The notes under the pieces: model-generated | What the model saw: the letters and a program-made list of their open reading frames with translations, nothing else | Databases searched by the model: none | Told to the model about the DNA's origin: nothing | Source: Glandiceps talaboti | Taxonomy: Eukaryota > Hemichordata > Enteropneusta > Spengelidae | Reading direction: 5' to 3' | DNA length: 64,000 nt | NCBI RefSeq assembly: GCF_964340395.1 | Contig: NC_135562.1 | Span: 14,673,296-14,737,295 of the forward strand | In this document: piece after piece, positions 11,129 through 24,714 of the stretch | Layout of the letters: every line of letters begins with the position of its first letter | How positions within the stretch are numbered: position 1 is the first letter of the stretch | Program-made: the position numbers and the translations under genes

Positions 11129-11760
11129 AAAATGTCTTCTAGCGAGACAAAAATGTACCTACATTGCTACATTTTAATGTGGTTTTCATTCCCCTCTACT
11201 CCAATCTATAGTGTTGTTAAAAGATAGTAATAAAGCACTAACAATGATACTTGATATTGCAAATTAATACAACATGGAACTTGTTCATTTCGAAGTTGAG
11301 TACAAACTGTTTACTTATCTGTATATTACTCGCTCAGTGAATATTATTACTTTAAGTCACTAGGGTGGACATCAATTCCAGTTTTGTCGCATTGCTCTGA
11401 AAAATGGGATAACATAAAACATCAGAATCGTCAAAAGGATAGAATTTACATAAGGCCAAATAAAGAAATAGTATGTTTTCAATCATCCGACTGATCCTAG
11501 TGTAAGCCCCCCCCCCCCCGCCCCTGAACATGTTTTGTCATACAACAAGGTAAAATGGTAACAATTTACTTCTCCTTCCGTTTACATCTTCATACTTTTG
11601 CCTCATCTTATGTCGCGTTTTTAAAAATCACATTCCATAGAGAAAGCAGGTCTTTTTAGACTATAACAATACAGTCTGCATAAAGTGTTCACCTATAATT
11701 CTCCTCAGTTAACCTTTACACATCAACAAACTCTCGGAAGTATTATGACCGATGAATATG
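11129..11760. other. No gene recognised
   Basis: Unique sequence with a C-run at 11508-11518. No exon or repeat can be supported. Confidence 0.4.
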
Positions 11761-11761
11761 T

Positions 11762-11763
11762 TA

Positions 11764-11833
<70 letters not shown>

Positions 11834-11834
11834 G
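11762..11834 (+). repeat. (GTT)n trinucleotide array
   Basis: About 24 perfect GTT units. The minus-strand poly-Thr frame is an artefact. Confidence 0.95.
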
Positions 11835-12590
11835 AAGTAATTTTTAAACCTCTAAAGTAAAGTACTGATACTAATGACGTCATCCTCTGTTCCATAATTT
11901 GTATTTTATGTTTGAATTCAGACAAGTGATGGTGAAGTATGCTAGTGTACCTTTTAAATGCAGCCAAAATAACATAAAATAATCTTCTGGTAGTACTTGA
12001 TTATGTGTGAAAAATTGGATATTTCCTGAGTATAATCTTGCTATGGGTCTATCATCACATCATCCTTACTTCCGATGATGGAAAACTTCCGAATTTCAAT
12101 TTCGTTAGATTGAAATGACGCACTTCCGCAGTATTGACTGGAACTACAACGAAAGCAGGACTATTGAATGAAACATGGAAAGTGCGCAATTTATCACGAT
12201 ATGTTATTAGAATCGAACCCCATCACAACTTAACTGTGTATTCTCTTTTCTATACCTTCAAGCAACCTACAGGTGAACTCCAGGGTGATGAGCAAAACAT
12301 TATGTTGTGTGCTACGTGTTATCATTAGCTTGCAAAGTACGTAATTAGAGATTTGATAAGGCAGTAATGATGCCCCTATCCAATTAAAAATACTTATTAA
12401 CTGACGTCAGATTATACTAATTACAATCTATCTTTCATTAACTTCATCATTTGTGTTTCTAAGGTTAGGCGAAAATTAGAATTCATCATGCATATATTAT
12501 AATGACTGCCGATTTCCAATCTCTTATTTCTATAACATCCGAGTATTTGTTAACTCCAGTACACATCCATTCAGATCTCGTCATTCGCGA
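11835..12590. other. No gene recognised; upstream region of the putative membrane protein gene
   Basis: No exon or repeat was recognised. A promoter for the gene starting near 12.6 kb would be expected at its right end. Confidence 0.35.
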
Positions 12591-12666
12591 GACCTATATT
12601 GCAGCTGTACGAAATTTGTAGGCGGATCCCGCGAGACGTTTATCGTTCACAGCGCAGGTTGACGCG

Positions 12667-12879
12667 ATGCACTTTCCCAATAGCAGTAGATATGTACCGG
12701 ACAACATGAAGCGAGATCGTATGATGTTAGTTTTGTTGACGGTGGTTGGGTTGTGTTTTCTCGTTTTCGTTATATGTGTGATTGTCGTCGTCAACAACGT
12801 CTACTCTAGGCAGACTTTGTCAAACCGGAATGACAATTCGAAGATATCGCAGCCAACGGAAGGTGTGAAACATATAGAG
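12667..12879 (+). CDS. First coding exon of a probable type II membrane protein
   Basis: ATG at 12667 opens 71 codons ending at donor GAG|GTAGGC in phase 0. Residues 1-18 are polar and end in MKRDR. Residues 19-42 are a strong membrane segment (LVLLTVVGLC then FLVFVICVIVVV). Residues 43-71 are hydrophilic. Basic residues before the segment predict a cytosolic N-terminus and an extracellular or lumenal C-terminus. The 80 bp upstream is richer in CpG than its surroundings (GCGAGACG, AGCGCAGG, GACGCG), as at animal transcription starts. The family is not recognised. Type II enzymes such as Golgi transferases or ectopeptidases, or stalked receptors, would fit. Further exons are uncertain (see 16572 and 20686). 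Confidence 0.5.
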
Positions 12880-13597
12880 GTAGGCCTGAGTGTATATACC
12901 GTTGTACGAGAGTAAACGATCACTATAGCATAAGCCGATGTGAAAACACTGTTCACCTATACTACCATATCATGGTTATATATTTTACTTTTTCAATCAC
13001 CGAACGGCGAGAATAAGCATGGAAACCATACAAACACAGAATGTAATGGATCTGATTTCACTTCTTCACTTCAGGAAATACATCACCAGATATTTTAATA
13101 TATCTTGATTTATTGATGCCGGTCTTGCGCTTTGCAAATTTATGACAACCCCTCTCCCCTACACATTCGCGAGATATCATATTCACAAGTTGAGTTTATA
13201 CGTTTTTTTCACTCTTCCTAAAAAAAACAACCACTTACATAAAACCTGTAGTAATATGTGAAAGAGTTGGTACATGCCTTGTGGCTTTACTAACACTGTA
13301 AATAGTATAATATGGGTTCCTTCGACATTTTTGTAGAATAATGTATGCCATGGAATCGATTATTATGGCTGTATACCAGGTTTGAGATTTGCCAATAGTA
13401 AGTAGTGGCTATGATACTGCAGGCATCCTTATGTTATGCAAGTAAACGTACAAAATCAGATTTTGTGCTCCTTCATATGTAAATGATTGACATCAGAAAT
13501 TTCCCCAAATATGACAAATCGTGGAATATTTAGACCCTGTTCTGAATTTAGTGAATACATGTATCAATTTTCTGTTTGATTACTCCGTCAATGGCAA

Positions 13598-14345
<748 letters not shown>

Positions 14346-15555
14346 TATTTGCATACTTGTACAGTCAAAACTGCGATAGGATTTAAAGCTATTTAACGTT
14401 CGGCAAACATTTAAAAAATATCATTTAAGCAAAGTCATTATAATGCGTATATATGAACAAACATGTAGAAGTGTAGTGGATACGTTAATTGAAGAGACAT
14501 TGCCGCGCATACGTTTTATTTTCAAGTATGATTGTCTAACTACTTAGGGAGTCTTTACACGACATATATGCCTCATTTCGTTTGAAACGGTCATCAGAGT
14601 AATATTACTGCAACATATTACGTCACATAGATGCTTGTTAAAAGTCATATTCAATTCCATAATAGTTATATATTATATATAATGAAGGTGTCTCTTTGGA
14701 GAGAACTGTGCTCAATGCAATATTAGTAGCATCTTCCCTGGAGCATACCAGACTTAGATTGTCGTAAGTCATAACTCAGAGTGTCTCGCTTCTGCGATCG
14801 TCAGATGGCTAAATCAGTTTGATAAGATCTGTATGTACACGAAGATGTGGCTAGCACATTACATATTAACACGATGGTCGGACTAACCTACTTCTTCTAA
14901 TGGGGGGCTCTTCTGGTGTAGTTAGCTAGGTAATATTTGTTATGTCTACATTTTGAAATAAGATAAAAATAAGTTACTGAACAGGAAGTCAGAGCTCCCT
15001 AAACCGTTTGTGTTGAGGCAGTTAGTCTGTATCTTTATAGTTGTGTGTTTGCTTTCATTTAGAAATATTCTTATACTGATAAAACACTGTATCATATCAT
15101 GCAAATGGTAGTGTCCTCACAAGTGGCCATATGGATGAGAATTTGGGTATTTATTTTGGATTTGAAATTGATAAAATAGCTTTACTATAGTTTCCTAATT
15201 GAAAAAATAATGTGAAAAAACATAAACCAAGCTTTTCTTTGTAACTCAACAAATTGCAAACAATTGAAAATTGTGTAAAATGTTTGTTATTGTAACAATA
15301 ACATTTTCCTTCACTTTTTAGCTTTTTACAATTCATTGAATCCCAAATAAATCCCACTTTGTAATCCACATGGTCACTTTTGTCATGGAGTTTTACTACA
15401 CCTATTGGGTTTTCCTACCCGAAGAATTTCAAATTCGATCTCACTTTGTAAAATATGTAATGTAGACATAAAACCTATACTAGCGACCCATTTATGACTT
15501 TGTAAGTAGGTGTACAGCAATTGTTGCTTGGCAATGCAATCTCTGTCTCTTTATT
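14346..15555. other. No gene recognised
   Basis: AT-rich sequence without supportable exons. The minus-strand frame at 15151-15369 has no recognisable similarity. Confidence 0.4.
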
Positions 15556-15594
15556 TCTAAGAGGAGGTCTTTTAGACCCTTGACATTCTTGGAT

Positions 15595-15900
15595 TACTAA
15601 AGAACTCACTGATCGATGTGCAACTAATAAGGACACAAGTACAAAACTTTTTAAGGAGTATACTAGACTGGATATACGTAAACACTTTTTTTTAATCTAT
15701 TAGAAGTGTTAATACTTGGAACAGTCTGCCACAGTCTGTGGATTCAGCATCAAGTGTTCAGTCCTTTGAGCGACGACTTGATAAACTCTGTGAGGAATTA
15801 CCATAGAAGTTTGATGACTCTCACCCAAGCACTTTAGACATCAACACACACTCAAGGCATTACATGGACGACGACGATCTGATTTTAGAGGCTGTTTAAA
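15595..15900 (+). mobile_element. LINE C-terminal remnant
   Basis: KLFKEYTRLDIRKHFF is followed, after a shift in a T-run, by SVNTWNSLPQSVDSASSV and FERRLDKLCEELP. It then reads through an in-frame TAG into an acidic end finishing with TAA at 15897-15899. WNSLPxxV is the LINE C-terminal signature. It differs from the 9.0 kb copy, so it is another family or subfamily. Confidence 0.75.
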
Positions 15901-16571
15901 ATTAGTATCCGACTTGAGACCTGTATACCTATATTTTCGAGCATAACATGTTACAATCTTATCTGTCTTCGCTATCAAACTATATACGTATCACAATGCC
16001 CTGTTTTTGTAATTATTTCAGCATTTCTGCAATCTGAAAAATCTTGAAATCCGACTTCCACTCAAATCTTATGTCTTAAATTCAGGCACTTTTCAACCTA
16101 AAAATATTATGATTTCCTTAAAAATCGAAGATCAATTGATTGAATCAATCATTTGAATTAATCAATTGAAAGATTTCAAAGATTCACATTAAAAAGTATG
16201 AGAATTTGGGGGGAAATTGGTTTTGGGTTCGACGTGATCTTGTTTGGTTGATTACTACCTATATCACATGTTCATATGACTATGCCTCTAAACTGTCAAA
16301 ATTTTCGCGCCAAAGCTAAAAGTGTGAACTGCAAGACACACTTGTTGTATCTTTACAAAATGTGACACTTACAGATTTCACGTAAACGCGTAAAATAACT
16401 GTATTCATCAAATATAAGGAAAACTGATATGGTAGGTTGAAATTTCGAAATCTTAAAAGATACCGGTAAAGGAACAAAACATTTCCTGGTAGTGTGTTTG
16501 ATATGGTGAAGATGATAAGTCTTGTACGTGTAAATATTTAAAAACAGGTATTTTGTCACACGCAAGCAAAG
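15901..16571. other. No gene recognised
   Basis: AT-rich, with short palindromic TTGATTGAATCAATC-type motifs around 16130-16170. Nothing else was seen. Confidence 0.35.
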
Positions 16572-16673
16572 TTGAATGTACTCGAACAAAAAGTATTGGA
16601 TTTACGCCATAGTCTTGCTAGTTATACGGCAACGCATGTCTGTGTCATGGATTCTGCAATTCACGAAATACAA
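16572..16673 (+). CDS. Candidate internal exon (coiled-coil-like), possibly of the 12.67 kb gene
   Basis: Thirty-four open codons lie between a weak acceptor (GCAAAG|TTG) and a donor (ATACAA|GTAAAA), phase 0 on both sides, so it would join the 12879 donor in frame. The start reads LNVLEQKVLDLRHSL, a short amphipathic helix that would suit a stalk. The acceptor lacks a good pyrimidine tract. Low confidence. Confidence 0.25.
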
Positions 16674-16674
16674 G

Positions 16675-19600
16675 TAAAAACGCTCAAATCGACATTATTC
16701 TTCCCTATTTTTCATGAATTATGCTTGCATATTTGTGATTATAATATTCCCAATATATTTCTTCATTCAACCTAAAAATATTCGTGACCTTAGGGGTTTG
16801 TCACTTCTCGTCGTCGAACTTGTAATTTCCCTGCAACGTAAAACAGAACACCTGCGACTTATATGTAATCATGGTACATTCTTAAAAAGTACATTAAAAG
16901 TTACATAGAAACCACATAATAAGTGTCGACTCGGTTGTGAGTGTTCTAAACTGGATGAGAATTTAAACTAATTAATTGAATGAAGGCGTTGACTAAATGA
17001 CTAAAACCAATGTCTAAATTGAAAATTTCAAATCTTAAAAGTTCAGGTGAACATAATCAAATTCGGTCATGGAGCTTTTGATGTATTGTGTAAGCAATTT
17101 ATGTTTTCATTCAATGTCGTTAAATATCCGCTCTCTAAATGAAATTGTAAATTAAAAATCAATAAATGGGGTAATTTCCCTCATTTCGTAAACTCAATTC
17201 TACACTTCACATAATCAGATTATTATCGTCAACAATGTGAAATGTCTAAAATGAAATACTGGCATTTACATTGGTTGAATTGCACATATTCGATATTCTG
17301 TTCATTTGTGTCGATATGGAGTTTCGAGAGGGTTTTTATCCAAATTAATTTTCTTTTCGTTTTCTTCAAGCGAATTTGTTTTTCTGTTCAAAACAGTTAA
17401 GTAGTCGATCATGTTGTATAGAATACATTCATATATCATACATACACACATACATACACATACATACATACATACATACATACATACATACATACACGAG
17501 CGTTTATCTTTAAGTGTAATATTAAACAAATGAAATATACGAAACCATGTCAAGTGCAATCCCTAAAGCTTCGGTTGACATGTTGCTTCCGTGTTCCCAT
17601 CTGTGGTTTAACTAACAACAGGTAATACAAGATTGGTGTTACACATCTCTATGCAAAGTTAAAGTCCATTTCTGAGCGGAAAAACAACCGTTAACAATTG
17701 AAAGCTTTTGAATGTTATCGAAATGAACTGAACTGTATGCTGGCTATACAGTCTTTTAATATGCGACGAGATTCCTGTATACTATACACGCTTCAATGAA
17801 GACTTATTTCCTGAGGAATCTTAAATGTACTTGTGAAATGAGGTACTTTCCTTCAAAAATGATCGTATTGCTGTATACTAAACCATCTCTTTAATTTGTA
17901 CATCCCGCATAGATAGAGTTATGTAATCTTTGTTGAACATGATTGAACAAGTTGACACAAAAATTAGTCGAAAAAACGTAGCATTCTCGTATAAACAAAC
18001 CTGTCTCGAACCTTGCAAATGGCATCTTTATTCATGAAATAATTCCTTTATGCGAGGCTTATTTATTCCTAATTGCTTTAGATGTTGTCCAATGCGACAT
18101 GAAAAGTCACTTCACCACCTCTGCATCGCCAGACTTCTCTTAACAATATATCAATGAATTTTCAAACAAATTCACATTTCAATTTTATTAAAACGTCGGG
18201 GAAAAGCAACTTGATGGTAGCGTTTAATGATTATAATGTGACTTTTACTATTTAAATCCTTACCCATTTGAATTAAAGATGTTTACGCCATTTCACAAGA
18301 TGAATATGAGTAGCAAGTTTTCTATTTCTGAAACACACAGAGAGAGAGGTTAAACCAGACCTTACAAGACAGGAACTTCAGAGTTGCTATAGGATCTGAA
18401 CGCAAATCCGACAGATTTTGAAAGATTACTGAAATAAAGTGTACAAAAGTACAGTATATACAAATATTTTGACATCTGCCTGGTGTAGTCGCTGATGAAA
18501 AGTGCTTTCCTGTGACATCTTGCATTAACCTTTTCAAAAAAAAGTCATGTTGAGACATTATATTCGTTTGATCAACTAGCTTTATTGCAACTTTTGAACC
18601 TAAAGCATACTCTACCGTCGATAAATTCAGGAAGGACATCAAGACGCATATGTTTGCAAGATCTTCCTCTAACTTTTTAGATTGATCTACTATTGTTCCT
18701 GTTCAGCGCCAAAGAATATTACGTCGTATTGGATTTTGGCGCCATACAAATTCTTTTGATTGATTGACACTGCATGAATTATTTCGCAAATCTTGCAATT
18801 CCTTTCAGGAGTCATACGATTTGTTTCTGTATTAGTTACTTTCATTAACTAGTTTTTGTTGCATCTTTGAACCATAGACACACGTTGTTGGAATGAATTC
18901 CTAGACATTACTACGTAAAGAACTATACAATATGTATGTTACATACGTGTAGTCTAATACGTGTACATATAAATGCCGTTTTACAACAAGCACACGACTT
19001 CTTTGATGAAAAGCAAGGAAAACATGTCTAATGGGATTTGAACCGTTGCGATATTGTCCTATATTTAAAAGACTATGTACGCAGCCCTTCTATACATTAT
19101 CAGGCATATGGATGCTATTGACAACTACAGGCGAATTTCTGTATTCATTGTCACTTCGAGAGAAAAAACAGAAGCTGTGGTGAAATATTCAACGTATTTA
19201 TGTCATAAATACATTATATATTACTCTGGGTCTGTTTTGTATTTAATTTACGCCATTCCTTCAGCAATTTGAATAACATGCATAATTTTATTTCAATTCG
19301 AGAGTTAAATGTACTCTGTAGGTATAATTTAGGTGTTATTTTTAAATCCAAATTTGAATTTGTTCAAATGAGGAGAAAATGTGTATGAATTTCGTCAGCT
19401 AGGTATAAATGACTCGGTAGATGTGTTGAAGCCAACGTTTTGTAGTTTAAATGAACTAACTATTTCACAAGAAGGCCAAAGTCTTTTTTTAATGAGTTTC
19501 TGAACAAAGAGGTGTCGTGATGATTGAGACGAATCGATGTTTGTACCAAGCGTGGTGATTTATATTACTGTCATTCGCAAATATAAACGGGGCCAAGTAA

Positions 19601-20248
19601 AAGTACAAACCTAATGTCTGAACAACAAAACAGACATCAATCTCTGCAACACAATTTGCACATGAATACTGGACATCTGTCGGCATATGTTCGAGACGCT
19701 TCTTCAGAAGTGTTAGCAGTGATAAGTGACTCAGAAAGACGAAAACAACAGATCAATCTGTTAGGGTAATCAGTTTCGATTACTTTCCAATGACGCAGGT
19801 TAAATGTTTATTACCTGCTTCGCATTTTTCGAACCACTAAACGCCATTCATTGTGTATTATCGATCCAAATGTAGCATACTCGCCCTATAGGGAGTTGCA
19901 CGAAAATCGATGGTAATGGTTTTCGCAATCTAACATAGTGTTTAGACGTTGCTAAAATCGGTATTTCACTTTGTAATCCATGCAATGCAGCTTGCAGGAA
20001 TAGAACCACGACTTGTCAAAGTCCGGGAAGCTCTTTTGATCACATTGGGAATCGTGACAACAATTGATAGTAATTATTGATACTTTGGTTTGCCGGTAAA
20101 TCTATATTTACTAACATGACATGAAACAGTTTTGGGGTGATAGAGGAAAACAAGAAAATTAGGTTATTTGACTCTCTTCGTTCTCTTTCTCGTTCTGCCT
20201 TTGCTATGTCTGTCTGTCTGTTTGTTTGTCTCTCCCTCTGTCTCTCTG

Positions 20249-20250
<2 letters not shown>
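16675..20250. other. Long stretch without recognised genes
   Basis: Apart from a (CATA)n array at 17438-17497, no exon, RNA gene or repeat is supportable. Weak tRNA B-box-like sequences near 19035 and 19995 are discussed among the rejected items. Confidence 0.35.
17438..17497 (+). repeat. (CATA)n microsatellite
   Basis: CATACACA then CATA units. Confidence 0.9.

Positions 20251-20342
<92 letters not shown>
20208..20342 (+). repeat. (TGTC)n then (TC)n microsatellite
   Basis: TGTC/TTTG variants grade into a pure TC tract (20256-20342). Confidence 0.95.
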
Positions 20343-20346
<4 letters not shown>

Positions 20347-20685
20347 TAAGTGACCGTAATTGTTATTAATGCTGCTGTCAGCATTAGAGAAGCGATATAC
20401 GTGTTTGTTCACACGTAAGTGAGGTTACATGATACAATTGACATTTTTCAAGTATACTATAGTGATTCCATTTGAATCAATCTTTTCAATAGTTTCGCAC
20501 CATCGTCGTATCACCATGGAAACAGCCTCAATAGTCAATTAACATCGATACAACTAAACTATGAGTGATACTAGAATGATATCATAAATCTTCTGAAATA
20601 CAAAGTCGTTTTACTAGTGCAAGGGTTCCATTTTTGCGGCCGATTATGTATCTACATGTAATACATATCTTTTTTCTCTTTAAAG

Positions 20686-20805
20686 GAGACATTACCTAAC
20701 AGCAACAAACTGAGTGCTCCTAAAGAAGGAATTGTGTCATCTAATCATCACTTTCACCCCAAATGTCCATTGGGGGACTGCTCAAATAAAAAACCTTAAA
20801 AACCG
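20686..20805 (+). CDS. Candidate exon with in-frame stop, possibly terminal exon of the 12.67 kb gene
   Basis: A good acceptor (TTTTTTCTCTTTAAAG|GAG) and a perfect donor (AACCG|GTAAGT) bound 120 bp. Only phase 0, the phase of the 12879 and 16673 donors, is open. It reads ETLPNSNKLSAPKEGIVS and ends FHPKCPLGDCSNKKP before TAA at 20797-20799. The stop is nine bases before the donor, so it could be a true C-terminus with an intron in the 3' UTR, or the exon may be non-coding. No family is recognised. Confidence 0.35.
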
Positions 20806-21235
20806 GTAAGTATATACAAACTTATCCAACAGGACAAGTTTCTAGAAAACTATTTCCAAACATAGAGAAATTTACATGCGATGAATACATTACGCAATAG
20901 GTATCGAATTCGGTGCTGTTAATATCGTTCTTAGTAAAACATTATTATTATTATTGTTGTTAATCTGTAATTGGGGGGTGGGGGGGAACACTCATTACAT
21001 CCTATACAGGACTCTTACAATGCATAGAGACTGGCCCTAAAACGTTATTTTAACGATATTCATATAGTATAGTTTCATTTTCAAATGTGCTTTTCATTAG
21101 TGACAATCCTCTCCGAGACAGTCGGAAAAAAACATCGAATTTAAAGAAAGTATGCCATCGTTCTTTCAGTAATATAAATAATCTCATTTTCTCATCAAAA
21201 TGCAAAGATTGGCGTCAATGAAAATAAATGAACCA

Positions 21236-21582
21236 ATAAATAACTAAATAAATGAATGAATGAATAAATGAATGAATGAATGAATGAACGAACGAACGAA
21301 CGAACGAACGAACGAACGAACGAACGAACGCACACACACACACGCACGCACGCACGCACGCACGCACGCACGAATGAATGAATGAATGAATGAATGGATT
21401 GAATCGATGGATGGATGGATGGGTAGATGGATAAATAAATATATATATAAATAAATAAATAAATAATGAATAAATAAATAAATAGATAAACAGGCTAATA
21501 AATAAATGAGAGTGAGTGTGAGTGAATACATAAATAAATAAATAACTAAATAAATAAATAAATAAATAACTAACTAACTAAC

Positions 21583-21621
<39 letters not shown>

Positions 21622-21624
21622 ATA
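21236..21624 (+). repeat. Compound tetranucleotide array
   Basis: Successive blocks of (AATG)n, (AACG)n, (CACG)n, (AATG)n, (GGAT)n and (AAAT)n. The unit changes by single substitutions from block to block, as expected from slippage. Confidence 0.95.
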
Positions 21625-21748
21625 GTAGAGATAATTTGCTCTGGTCATTAAACTTATATTGTTTCTATAGCCCATGCATTTGTATTTGACGTGCTATTCA
21701 TTCTGGGTCTTACAATTTACAAGATACATGTACTTATGGCAGGATAAG

Positions 21749-22070
21749 CTAAACGGTATTGTTTCCAAATATTCAGTAAACTAAACGGAATTGTTTCCAA
21801 ATATTCAGTAAACTAAACGGAATTGTTTCCAAATATTAAGTAAACTAAACGGTATTGTTTCCAAATATTCAGTAAACTAAACGGAATTGTTTCCAAATAT
21901 TCAGTAAACTAAACGGAATTGTTTCCAAATATTCAGTAAACTAAACGGAATTGTTTCCAAATATTCAGTAAACTAAACGGAATTGTTTCCAAATATTCAG
22001 TAAACTAAACGGAATTGTTTCCAAATATTCAATAAACTAAACGGAATTGTTTCTAAATATTCAGTAAATG
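21749..22070 (+). repeat. 32 bp minisatellite, ten copies
   Basis: The unit CTAAACGGAATTGTTTCCAA followed by ATATTCAGTAAA repeats with period 32 from 21754 to 22042. The copies are nearly identical, with ggtattg variants in copies 1 and 4, indicating recent amplification. Confidence 0.95.
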
Positions 22071-22079
22071 AATCCACAA

Positions 22080-23280
22080 TGTTTATGTTCTGATACAAAA
22101 TATATCCTTGATACATCTATTCCCCACCGGGAATGTAAGCATGTGATGACGTCACAATCTGAATGTATCAATCAAAGGGGTAGAAAGACATTAGAATTGT
22201 AATTAATAACGGTGGGGGATTATATGTAATTGGAAATTTTATGTCCCGCCATCATTCAATTAGTCACGCGATGGTCTTGTCAACTTAATTAATGGCACAT
22301 TAAATACTATTATTACAATAGTAAGCTTACACAAAGAATAATTTGTGTTTTACAATCTGTTAGTTGAAGGCACTTTGTGTAATATGCCACTCTTTTGTTG
22401 TTAGTTCAATTAACCCTTTTCAACGATAAAAATGTTACTTGACAATACCTGTTTGTTTGCTCATTTGTTTCGGGGTTAAAGAAACATCTCCGTTGAAATC
22501 TTTAAGAGTGATTTATAAATTTGAATTAGGGTGATAAACACTACTTCGGGTCACCACTATAATGTGGACCACGTTATCACAATTGTCACTTTTACTTAAA
22601 TGCACTCCAGGTTTCTACAGGTTGATTGAAACCTCGAAATGGGGGGGGGAAATGTTGGGGAAAAAATGTTGGAAAACTCGGCCATACCGTAAGTGCTGGA
22701 GGTAGTTAAAGTCCCCTACTTTTGATCTATGGTAATGGTTCTATTAAAAAATGAAATTAAGTATGGGATGATGTCAAATGATTTTGATGTAGCTGTAATT
22801 GAGTACAAAAAAACGCCTTGAAAAATCTTCGACTGACTTGCCACCTTAACTGATTACAATTTTACCGATAAAACGCAATAACATGACTGTAAATCTATGA
22901 TGTCTTCAGCATTGTATGCACCGGGGGATATAATATGTAATTAAATGAGAATGTCTCTCCAGGAAATAGGCCTTTTCATAAACTATGGGTTCTGGAGAGT
23001 CATTTCATGATTTTACATCACCTACAATGACTTGCGATTTCAGAGAAACATCAAGTTGATCTTGTGTATTAATAGGGTATCTGTGCTATGGGCTAATGCA
23101 TCATTGGAGTCAGTAGAAATAGATTATTTAATGGTTGAACAGTGAATATACCTGACTACAAAATGCTATACACTTCACTAGTTCTCTTGAATATTCAGTG
23201 TTTTGTTATGAAGCAGGATTCAGTCCAATCTACAAAATGATGGCGCCTAGCACAAGCTTATCTTGAGGAATGAAAATACA
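22080..23280. other. No gene recognised; contains a dispersed repeat
   Basis: 22975-23050 (AACTATGGGTTCTGG, AGTCATTTCATGATTTTACA, GAAACATCAA) resembles 39545-39620, so an interspersed repeat is present. Nothing else was seen. Confidence 0.45.
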
Positions 23281-23287
23281 TGAAATA

Positions 23288-23435
23288 GGTTTGTAAGTAA
23301 ACAAGACACGGCTTCACACTGGAGCCTTCATCAGGATAAGAGCATAACTGTCATTGTATAGAAGTCCAGTGTGAAGCCGAAATGTTAGCATGAAGTTCTT
23401 AACAGTAGACGTCGTGTCAGGTGTACTTACAAACC
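23288..23435. mobile_element. Short hairpin (MITE-like) element
   Basis: GGTTTGTAAGTA plus GACACGGCTTCACACTGGA on the left are matched in reverse by TCCAGTGTGAAGCCG and GTGTACTTACAAACC on the right. The arms together with CTGATGAAGGCT on the minus strand resemble split halves of a hammerhead-like core, see findings. Confidence 0.6.
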
Positions 23436-23439
23436 AAAT

Positions 23440-24700
23440 ATCCAGAGTTCAACCATTGAATAATGTATTTCTGGTGACTGCCCATGATGCAATAGTCGGT
23501 AGCAAAGATACCTTACAAATACACAAACTCTTTACAAGTATCATAATATGAGAATCAGAATCATTAGTGGTAATATTTATTATTGTATATATGTAAATGG
23601 TAATAGGCAGAATGAATCATTTATCAAAATAAAACCCATGCTTTAATCATTTTTGTATTAGGCACATGTTGTTATGTCATAAAATTCACAAACCTACATT
23701 ACATTGATCATACTTGAGTTTCATTTACTCATATACTACCTTGGAAACCGAGCTTTCAGCTTACTACCCTAACGATAGAGACAACATAAAACCAATGCTA
23801 TCCAATATGGTAGATTTCACAAGCGGGTGATATCGGATGTACGTGCAGATATAATCACCCTGTAATCAAAATAGTGTAAACACTTAAGAAGTCCAAAAGA
23901 AATACACACAACAAGGTAACTGAAATCGTTAGAAACGCCACCCTACTGAGGAAATTAAACTGTCGCCCATTCAATAGATTATATCAACATGTCGCTACAA
24001 CTTTGTGATTTTGTCGATCTTATCTGAAAACTAGGTTTCCCCTGTAGTGCAAAATTGACAACAGCTCAATACAATTATTGATTCGCTTTCTTCATCGAAT
24101 GTTTATCGATCATAACGTTTTACATGAAATGTCAAACAGCAATTTAACCTTTTTATACATGATGTGTTTTAAAGCTTTCTGAATACGGTTGGTAGCTTAG
24201 ACTAAGTTGAAAACTAAAATGTAGATAAGAGTCGAATTTGATTAGCTATTGAGTTAATCGAACTAGAATGCTTCAGGTAGAATATGCCTTGGGAATCAAT
24301 TTTCATGAAAACAAAGGTTGAACTTCTTAAAATGTCTATAACCTCTGTCATATCATATGAAAGCTTGCTCCTGGTCCTTTCTAAATGATGAATGAGATTT
24401 GCAGATTCGCTGTCTTGTTTTCAACTGCTATGTTTTATTTTCTCACAAAATTAACATAGTATTCGGCTTCAATTTTGGATTCTAAAATAATTTAATTTGA
24501 TGTAAAATTGACTTCTATGATAAACATTAGTACGGAGATCCCTGTTTTCTTAACTATAATTCAGAATGGGTTTTGGTTTTTTAAAGAAAGTAACAGTTCA
24601 GATGATCATACTATCGTACCGATAAATATTCACTGATATAAAGGAATAGTATTATGAACCTTCCTGTTCTGTTATTATATCAAAACAATTATCTAATCTT
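23440..24700. other. No gene recognised
   Basis: No supportable exon, RNA or repeat. Confidence 0.35.
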
Positions 24701-24714
24701 TCAAAAACTGATAC

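Noticed and set aside
19020-19050. tRNA B-box-like GGTTCAAATCC on the minus strand
   Set aside because: No A-box at the right distance and no acceptor or anticodon stem could be drawn.
19980-20040. tRNA-like GTGGTTCTATTCC on the minus strand, possible tRNA-derived SINE
   Set aside because: Only a B-box-like piece is present; no second copy was seen in the window and no cloverleaf could be drawn.
21749-22070. CRISPR-like regular repeats
   Set aside because: The 32 bp units abut with no spacers; the genome is eukaryotic; it is a minisatellite.
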